Assembly (NCBI GenBank): GCA_030729445.1
Contig: JANQXJ010000273.1
Coordinates: forward strand, 1-11,615
Direction of reading: 5' to 3'
Origin: Limnohabitans sp.
Lineage (GTDB): Bacteria > Pseudomonadota > Gammaproteobacteria > Burkholderiales > Burkholderiaceae_C
Length of the DNA: 11,615 bases
In this document: piece after piece, positions 7,024-11,615 of the stretch
Layout of the letters: each line of letters starts with the position of its first letter
Numbering within the stretch: position 1 is the stretch's first letter
Translations under genes and position numbers: made by a program
The notes under the pieces: generated by a model
What the model saw: the letters and a program-made list of their open reading frames with translations, nothing else
Databases searched by the model: none
What the model was told of the DNA's origin: nothing

Positions 7024-7437
7024 TCAGGGTCTGTCAACGATCAAGCGAAAGCTCGCGTAATGGTCTTCGGTGTAATAACAGGCTTTCGGTTCTGTCGGCA
7101 CCGGGCCGCCGCAGACGATGCGGCGAGCTCCACGGTGTCGCACGCCGGGCGTCCTGACGGTGTATTCGCGGTAGAAACCTCTTGCCTCGCGTGGCAGGAG
7201 ACGCTCGCGATTGCCAAAAACCGTACCGTCCTTTTCGTAGGGAAAAGGACCGCCCTTGAGGATCTTTTGGTAGGTTGTTTGGCCTTCACGAGGCAAGTCA
7301 GCGACCAACAAGGTGGCCTTGACCTGTACCTCTTGGGGTGTGCGTGCCTGCACCAATAATGTGCATGCCAGCAAAATAAAGCCCATCAGCATGGCGAACC
7401 ACCACCGACGGGCCACGGCTTGTTGTGCCACCCTCAT
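7024..7437 (-). CDS. Secreted guanyl-specific ribonuclease (RNase Sa / N1-T1 / barnase superfamily)
   Basis: Predicted exported endoribonuclease cleaving RNA after guanosine. It has 137 residues from the ATG at 7437, which has AAAGG seven bases upstream; an ATG at 7458 in the same frame lacks such a site. Residues 10-30 form a signal peptide (RRWW then a hydrophobic core ending VQA). An LLAC motif within it could be a poor lipobox, but hydrophobic residues continue past the Cys, so cleavage after VQA is preferred. The mature part tracks Streptomyces RNase Sa closely: GPFPYEKDGTVFGNRE, then YREYTVRTPGVRHRGARRIVCG, then YYTEDHYASF. The Sa active-site residues are present as Glu91, Arg102, Arg106 and His126. 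Mature cysteines are C109 and C120 only, unlike Sa's end-to-end disulfide. The barstar inhibitor follows. Likely roles are RNA scavenging outside the cytoplasm or competition; the sequence does not decide. Confidence 0.9.
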   Translation of the reverse strand: MRVAQQAVARRWWFAMLMGFILLACTLLVQARTPQEVQVKATLLVADLPREGQTTYQKILKGGPFPYEKDGTVFGNRERLLPREARGFYREYTVRTPGVRHRGARRIVCGGPVPTEPKACYYTEDHYASFRLIVDRP

Positions 7438-7444
7438 GAATACA

Positions 7445-7449
7445 CCTTT
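7445..7449 (-). promoter_or_regulatory. Ribosome-binding site deciding the RNase start
   Basis: AAAGG on the minus strand sits seven bases before the ATG at 7437. The earlier in-frame ATG at 7458 has no purine-rich site ahead of it, so the shorter protein is preferred. Confidence 0.6.
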
Positions 7450-7459
7450 CAGGAGCATC

Positions 7460-7471
7460 CGGGTTTACCCG
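7460..7471. repeat. Short palindrome in the RNase leader
   Basis: The arms CGGGT and ACCCG flank two central bases, forming a 12-base inverted repeat 11 bases upstream of the AAAGG ribosome-binding site of the RNase gene. It could be a small operator or leader hairpin. It is short enough to be chance in GC-rich DNA. Confidence 0.3.
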
Positions 7472-7498
7472 AAAACTCGAAGGCGCTAGTGTGTATCA

Positions 7499-7524
7499 AA
7501 TGCGATAAAAATGCAAGCGAATGC
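7499..7524. repeat. Three phased AATGC direct repeats upstream of the RNase gene
   Basis: AATGC (GCATT on the minus strand) occurs at 7499-7503, 7510-7514 and 7520-7524, spaced 11 and 10 bases, close to one DNA turn. The stretch is A/T-rich against the GC-rich background and lies 62-87 bases before the RNase start. The middle copy overlaps TTGCAT, a possible but weak -35, with CACACT 17 bases on as an equally weak -10. Phased repeats of this kind can be activator sites; no known box was recognised. Confidence 0.35.
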
Positions 7525-7591
7525 TCATAAAACAGGCAAAGACAGTTTGTTCATTTTGACCACATGTGAGTGCACACACCTGTTGAAAACA

Positions 7592-9895
7592 TCAACGCGC
7601 CACGTTGGCGTCCGCCACGGTGAGTGCGGTCATGTTCACAATTCGTCGCACCGTGGTGCTGGGCGTCAAAATGTGCACCGGTTTGGCCGCACCCAACAAG
7701 ACCGGGCCGACGGCGATGTTGCCACCTGCCGCTGTTTTGAGCAGGTTGTAGGCGATGTTGGCCGCATCGATGTTGGGCAGAACCAACAAGTTGGCATCCC
7801 CCACCAGCGTGCTGTTGGGCATGATGGCATGACGTGCTGCAGCGTCCAAGGCCACATCGCCGTGCATTTCGCCATCGACCTCTAACCAAGGCGCGTTTTG
7901 GCGCAACAAGTCCAGCACATCGCGCATCTTCACAGCGCTGGGCTGGTCCGAAGAGCCGAAATTGGAGTGCGACAGCAGTGCTGCCTTGGGCTGGATGCCA
8001 AAACGACGCATTTCTTCAGCGGCCATGATGGTGAATTCGGCCAATTGCTGGGCGGTGGGGTCGTAGTTGACATGGGTGTCCACCATGAATATCTGACGGC
8101 CCGGCAGCATCAAGCCGTTCATGCAGGCGAAGGTGTTGACACCTTGGCGCTTGCCAATGACTTGGTTGATGTAGTTCAGGTGCATGGGGTTGGTGCCCCA
8201 GGTGCCACAAATCATGCCGTCCACATCGCCTTTGTGCAGCAGCATGGCGCCAATCAGGGACAAACGGCGACGCATTTCGATTTTGGCGATCGACTCGGTA
8301 ACACCCTTGCGTTCGGTCATGCGGTGGTAGGTTTGCCAAAAATCGCGGTAGCGGTGGTCGTCTTCCACGTTCACGATGTCGTAATCCAGCTCCTCCTTCA
8401 GGCGCAGGCCGAATTTTTTGATGCGCTCGGCGATCACGGCCGGGCGGCCAATCAATGTGGGACGTGCGATGCCTTCGTCCACGACGATCTGTGTGGCACG
8501 CAGCACGCGTTCTTCTTCGCCCTCGCTGTAGGCAATGCGCTTTTTCAGGGCGCGTTTGGCGGCCGTGAAAATCGGCTTCATCATGGTGCCCGAGGCATAC
8601 ACAAAGCCTTGCAGGCGTTCGCGGTAAGCATCCATGTCGGCAATCGGGCGCGAAGCCACACCGCTCTCCGCTGCGGCTTGGGCCACGGCCGGGGCGATTT
8701 TCATCATCAGGCGTGGGTCAAAGGGCTTCGGAATCAGGTACTCGGGGCCAAAGGCCAGCGGCTCGCCCACATAGGCCGCAGCCACCACTTCGCTTTGCTC
8801 AGCCTGCGCCAGCTCGGCAATCGCGTGTACCGCCGCAATTTCCATCTCCAGGGTGATGGTGGTCGCGCCGCAATCCAACGCACCTCGGAAGATGTAGGGG
8901 AAACACAGAACGTTGTTGACCTGGTTGGGGTAATCGGTGCGGCCCGTGGCCATGATGGCGTCATCGCGCACGGCTTTGACGTCTTCGGGGTTGATCTCGG
9001 GGTTGGGGTTGGCCAGCGCAAAAATCAGGGGTTTGGCGGCCATGGACTGGACCATGTCCTGCTTGAGCACGCCGCCGGCCGACAGGCCTAGGAACACATC
9101 GGCGCCTGCAATCACCTCGCGCAGCGTGCGCTGATCGGTTTTTTGCACAAACTGGATCTTGTCCTCGTCCATCAACTCGGTGCGGCCTTCGTAGACCACG
9201 CCAGCCAGGTCGGTGACCCAGATGTTTTCACGTGGGATGCCCAGTTTGACCAGCAAGCCCAAGCACGCCAGCGCCGCAGCGCCCGCACCCGAGGTGACCA
9301 ATTTGATCTTTTTGGGGTCTTTGCCCACCACCTTGAGGCCGTTCAAGATGGCTGCACCCACCACGATGGCCGTGCCGTGCTGGTCGTCGTGAAAGACCGG
9401 AATCTTCATGCGCTCGCGCAGCTTGCGCTCGATGTAAAAGCAATCGGGTGCCTTGATGTCCTCGAGGTTGATGCCGCCAAAGGTCGGCTCCAGCGAAGCG
9501 ATGATCTCGACCAACTTATCGGGGTCTTTTTCGTTGATCTCGATGTCGAAGACGTCAATGCCCGAGAACTTCTTGAACAGCACACCCTTGCCTTCCATGA
9601 CCGGCTTGCTGGCCAGGGGGCCAATGTCACCCAAGCCCAGCACGGCCGTGCCGTTGGTCACCACACCCACCAAGTTGCCACGGCTGGTGTACTTGAAGGC
9701 ATTGGCTGGGTCTTTGACGATTTCTTCGCAGGGGGCTGCCACGCCGGGCGAGTAGGCCAAGGCCAGATCGTGCTGGTTGACCAGCTGCTTGGTGGCCGCA
9801 ATGGCCACTTTCCCTGGGGTGGGGAACTGGTGGTATTCCAGGGCGGCTTTGCGCAACTGGGCACGTTTTTCTTCGGCTTGGACCTTGTTGGTCAT
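7592..9895 (-). CDS. maeB: NADP-dependent malic enzyme with C-terminal phosphotransacetylase-like domain (MaeB)
   Basis: Oxidatively decarboxylates malate to pyruvate and CO2, reducing NADP, in the cytoplasm; it links the TCA cycle to pyruvate and supplies NADPH. It has 767 residues, typical of the hybrid MaeB form. Malic N-terminal domain about 15-160: LAYSPGVAAPCEEI (46-59), GDIGPLASKPVMEGK (89-103), and metal-ligand region NLEDIKAP (143-150). FHDDQHGTAI is at 168-177. NAD(P)-binding domain about 165-425 with SGAGAAALA (202-210) and LANPNPEINPEDV (294-306). A PTA-like domain spans about 440-767 (MICGTWGTNPMHLN, LVGDANLLVLPNIDAANIAYNLLK); in characterised MaeB proteins it mediates acetyl-CoA-type allosteric control, not catalysis. 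The ATG at 9895 has GGAG seven bases upstream. It follows the MOSC gene by 196 bases and probably has its own promoter. No strong terminator follows its stop. Confidence 0.96.
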   Translation of the reverse strand: MTNKVQAEEKRAQLRKAALEYHQFPTPGKVAIAATKQLVNQHDLALAYSPGVAAPCEEIVKDPANAFKYTSRGNLVGVVTNGTAVLGLGDIGPLASKPVMEGKGVLFKKFSGIDVFDIEINEKDPDKLVEIIASLEPTFGGINLEDIKAPDCFYIERKLRERMKIPVFHDDQHGTAIVVGAAILNGLKVVGKDPKKIKLVTSGAGAAALACLGLLVKLGIPRENIWVTDLAGVVYEGRTELMDEDKIQFVQKTDQRTLREVIAGADVFLGLSAGGVLKQDMVQSMAAKPLIFALANPNPEINPEDVKAVRDDAIMATGRTDYPNQVNNVLCFPYIFRGALDCGATTITLEMEIAAVHAIAELAQAEQSEVVAAAYVGEPLAFGPEYLIPKPFDPRLMMKIAPAVAQAAAESGVASRPIADMDAYRERLQGFVYASGTMMKPIFTAAKRALKKRIAYSEGEEERVLRATQIVVDEGIARPTLIGRPAVIAERIKKFGLRLKEELDYDIVNVEDDHRYRDFWQTYHRMTERKGVTESIAKIEMRRRLSLIGAMLLHKGDVDGMICGTWGTNPMHLNYINQVIGKRQGVNTFACMNGLMLPGRQIFMVDTHVNYDPTAQQLAEFTIMAAEEMRRFGIQPKAALLSHSNFGSSDQPSAVKMRDVLDLLRQNAPWLEVDGEMHGDVALDAAARHAIMPNSTLVGDANLLVLPNIDAANIAYNLLKTAAGGNIAVGPVLLGAAKPVHILTPSTTVRRIVNMTALTVADANVAR

Positions 9896-9924
9896 GGTGG
9901 GGCTCCGTTGTAGGGAAGTGCTGT

Positions 9925-9950
9925 CAGGTGGGCAGGGGTTTGGCCACCTG
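9925..9950. promoter_or_regulatory. Inverted repeat in the maeB leader
   Basis: CAGGTGG (9925-9931) and its exact complement CCACCTG (9944-9950) flank a 12-base loop, 30 bases upstream of the maeB ATG and 19 bases from its GGAG site. It could form a 7-bp leader hairpin or an operator. It lacks a T-run, so it is not a standard terminator. It resembles no riboswitch I know. Confidence 0.35.
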
Positions 9951-10001
9951 GGGGTGTTGATGAATGGATGGTTCTGAAGTCAGCCAATGGCCAATATTTT
10001 C

Positions 10002-10007
10002 ATTGTA
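10002..10007 (-). promoter_or_regulatory. Possible maeB -10 element
   Basis: TACAAT on the minus strand matches five of six -10 bases in the 196-base gap between the MOSC gene and maeB. It would place a transcript start about 100 bases before the maeB ATG, with the inverted repeat at 9925-9950 in the leader. No recognisable -35 lies 15-18 bases upstream, so support is weak. Confidence 0.2.
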
Positions 10008-10091
10008 GGCGTGGCAATGAACCACTGGGGGTGAGGTAATGCCCCTCTCAAGTGAGTTGGCTTTTGACTTTTACGCACAAATCGAGTCGTT

Positions 10092-10697
10092 TCAGCGCAG
10101 GTGCTTCCAAGCCTTGTGCTGCAAAGCCTGCGCCACGCTGACCGAGCGTTGCCCTGGGATGATTTGAAAAGACGCACCGGCTTGCAAACGGCCCGTTTGG
10201 TCCACCGCCAAATAAAAGCCGCAGCGCCCGCTTTGCACCATGTCTTTGGCGGCCAAGGCATAACCCATGACAGCGTTGAATTTGCCGCAAGGCTCGCGCG
10301 GTTGGGTCACGCGCAAAACCACGTCGCCAAAGTCCAGGCGGTCACCCACAAAAAGGTCTTTTTCGAGAATGCCTTGCAGGCTCAGGTTCTCACCCAAGTA
10401 ACCCGGCGCCAAAGCTTCTTCAAACATGGTTGCGCCCCGAGCTTGGCGCTGCGCCTGCCACCAAAGCAGGTGTTCTGAAGGCAAGGCATACACCGCCTTG
10501 CTCAGGCCCCCATGCACCGACAAGTCGGCCTGTTCGTCACCAGCCAGCCCCAAAACCCCGACCTCGATGGGGCACGAGACCGTGGTTTTGCCAATGGCCG
10601 ACACCAGCTTGCGCCCACCCACCAGGAGGGGGCGAACCTGACCTGTCTGTAGGGAGAGCAGCGTGCCCGAACCAGTGGGCAGCGAACTCGGCTGCAT
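10092..10697 (-). CDS. yiiM: MOSC domain protein, YiiM-like
   Basis: MOSC domains are found alone and in molybdenum-cofactor sulfurases. In E. coli the stand-alone protein YiiM takes part with molybdenum cofactor in reducing N-hydroxylated base analogues such as 6-hydroxylaminopurine. This protein has 201 residues (E. coli YiiM about 224). The MOSC core shows GLAGDEQADLSVHGGLSKAVY (about 50-70), LGENLSLQG (101-109), VGDRLDFGDVVLRVTQPREPCGKF (about 117-140) with the conserved Cys137, and GRCGFYLAV (158-166). A short basic tail follows instead of a clear full 3-alpha domain. The ATG at 10697 is 7 bases after the pepP stop, so the two are likely one transcript. No strong Shine-Dalgarno is visible. 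The family assignment is firm; the physiological role is inferred. Confidence 0.88.
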   Translation of the reverse strand: MQPSSLPTGSGTLLSLQTGQVRPLLVGGRKLVSAIGKTTVSCPIEVGVLGLAGDEQADLSVHGGLSKAVYALPSEHLLWWQAQRQARGATMFEEALAPGYLGENLSLQGILEKDLFVGDRLDFGDVVLRVTQPREPCGKFNAVMGYALAAKDMVQSGRCGFYLAVDQTGRLQAGASFQIIPGQRSVSVAQALQHKAWKHLR

Positions 10698-10704
10698 GGG
10701 CGCT

Positions 10705-11615
10705 TCAGCCCCGCATCAGGGCTTCGATCTCGTCGGCCTTGACTGGCACGCCGCGCGTGATCAGCTCACACCCGGTAGCGGTCACGATGGCGTCGTCTTC
10801 GATGCGAATGCCGATGTTGTGGAATTGCTCGGGCACGCCCGGAGCTGGGCGCACATACAAGCCCGGCTCGATGGTCAGCACCATGCCCGGCTGCAGGATG
10901 CGGCTGGGGCGGTCTTTGATCAACTCGCCGCTCAGCGGGTCCTTGCGTTCGCTGACCTGGCCCACCTGTGAGGGCTCGATATAGCTGCCGCAATCGTGCA
11001 CATCCATGCCCAGCCAGTGGCCGGTGCGGTGCATGTAGAACTGGAAATAGCTGCGGTTGGCGATCACGTCTTGCGCGTTGCCCACCTTGTTTTTGTCGAG
11101 CAAGCCCAAGTCGAGCAGGCCCTGCGCCAGCACGGCCACGGTGGCTTCATGCGGGTCGACAAAGCGGGCACCTGCCTTGGTGGCGGTCACAGCGGCGTCC
11201 TGCGAGGCCAGCACCAGGTCGTACAAAGCGCGTTGCGGCCCGGTGAATGTGCCGTTGGCCGGGAAGGTGCGGGTGATGTCGCTGGCGTAGCCGTCCAGCT
11301 CGCAACCGGCGTCGATCAGCACCAAGTCACCGTTTTGGATCAAGGCCGTGTCGGCACGGTAGTGGAGCACGCAAGCGTTGGCGCCGCCCGCCACGATGGA
11401 GCCATAAGCCGGGTACTGCGAACCGTGTTGGCGGAACTCGTGCAGCAACTCGGCGTCCAGGTGGTATTCACGCACCTCTTGGCCCGCACGCAGCATGGCC
11501 GCGCTGCGCTGCATGGCGCGGATGTGGGCGCGGGCGCTGATGGTGCTGGCGCGGCGCATGATGTCTTGCTCGTGTGCATCTTTGACCAGGCGCATCTCGT
11601 CGAGCAAGCTGCACA
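10705..11615 (-). CDS. pepP: Xaa-Pro aminopeptidase (aminopeptidase P, M24B), N-terminal part missing
   Basis: Metallopeptidase releasing an N-terminal residue that precedes proline, active in the cytoplasm with two divalent metals, usually manganese. The frame is open through the right edge, so the N-terminal domain (about 130-150 residues of a usual 430-460) is outside. The visible part is the complete pita-bread catalytic domain. Counting from the TTG-encoded Leu at 11607 as 1, the five metal ligands are seen: Asp99 in LIDAG, Asp110 in SDITRTFP, His197 in RTGHWLGMDVHD, Glu247 in LTIEPGLYV and Glu270 in IGIRIEDD. YMHRTGHWLGMDVHDCG closely matches PepP rather than prolidase or methionine aminopeptidase. 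The MOSC gene follows 7 bases after its stop. Confidence 0.95.
   Translation of the reverse strand, partial: CSLLDEMRLVKDAHEQDIMRRASTISARAHIRAMQRSAAMLRAGQEVREYHLDAELLHEFRQHGSQYPAYGSIVAGGANACVLHYRADTALIQNGDLVLIDAGCELDGYASDITRTFPANGTFTGPQRALYDLVLASQDAAVTATKAGARFVDPHEATVAVLAQGLLDLGLLDKNKVGNAQDVIANRSYFQFYMHRTGHWLGMDVHDCGSYIEPSQVGQVSERKDPLSGELIKDRPSRILQPGMVLTIEPGLYVRPAPGVPEQFHNIGIRIEDDAIVTATGCELITRGVPVKADEIEALMRG

Noticed and set aside
6568..7437. A mobile toxin-antitoxin island
   Set aside because: The RNase has an export signal and no flanking repeats, integrase or IS ends are visible. Base composition of the genes is not strikingly foreign.
7572..7591. Hairpin-like sequence just after the maeB stop (GTTGA/TCAAC and a near-palindrome around GTGCAC)
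   Set aside because: Stems are short or mismatched and there is no T-run, so I do not call a terminator; readthrough into the RNase gene remains possible.
7898..9091. 397-codon open frame on the plus strand
   Set aside because: It lies wholly antisense to maeB, whose domains are all intact. The His/Gly/Val-rich composition is the usual shadow of a GC-rich gene, with no recognisable domain.
9143..9913. 256-codon plus-strand frame
   Set aside because: Antisense shadow of the maeB N-terminal half; no family features.
1..11615. tRNA, rRNA, CRISPR array or riboswitch
   Set aside because: The coding map leaves only short gaps, none over 200 bases, and none contains a cloverleaf, a regularly spaced repeat array of CRISPR length or a riboswitch core I recognise.

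Overview
The window is GC-rich, densely coded chromosomal DNA. Protein content and gene order point to a betaproteobacterium of the order Burkholderiales, probably Comamonadaceae (inference from gene content, no database search). It is mostly core genome. I see no IS element, prophage gene, CRISPR array, tRNA or rRNA.

Layout. (1) 1-1623, minus strand: amgK (amino-sugar kinase of peptidoglycan recycling), then 2 bases later rsmE (16S rRNA m3U1498 methyltransferase), which runs off the left edge. (2) 1624-1676: a short divergent intergenic region. (3) 1677-6302, plus strand: an overlapping operon lptD-surA-rsmA. SurA is the periplasmic chaperone that helps assemble the outer-membrane LPS translocon LptD; RsmA dimethylates 16S rRNA. 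(4) 6328-6354: a perfect hairpin with A-tract and T-tract that can terminate transcription from both sides. (5) 6386-7437, minus strand: a secreted RNase of the RNase Sa/barnase superfamily, its barstar-type inhibitor, and a small unrecognised ORF overlapping the end of the barstar gene. (6) 7592-11615, minus strand: pepP (partial), a YiiM-like MOSC protein and maeB (malic enzyme fused to a phosphotransacetylase-like domain).

The two halves converge on the terminator. The left half serves the cell envelope (LPS export, outer-membrane protein folding, cell-wall recycling) together with two rRNA methyltransferases. The right half is central metabolism and peptide turnover, with the RNase/inhibitor cassette lying between maeB and the lptD operon.

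The parts most worth a second look are the RNase-barstar cassette with its unexplained third ORF and phased upstream repeats, an LptD reduced to two mature cysteines, and amgK lying next to rsmE with no room for its usual partner murU. I found no clear evidence of a wholly new system; the RNase/barstar/small-ORF cassette is the nearest candidate.
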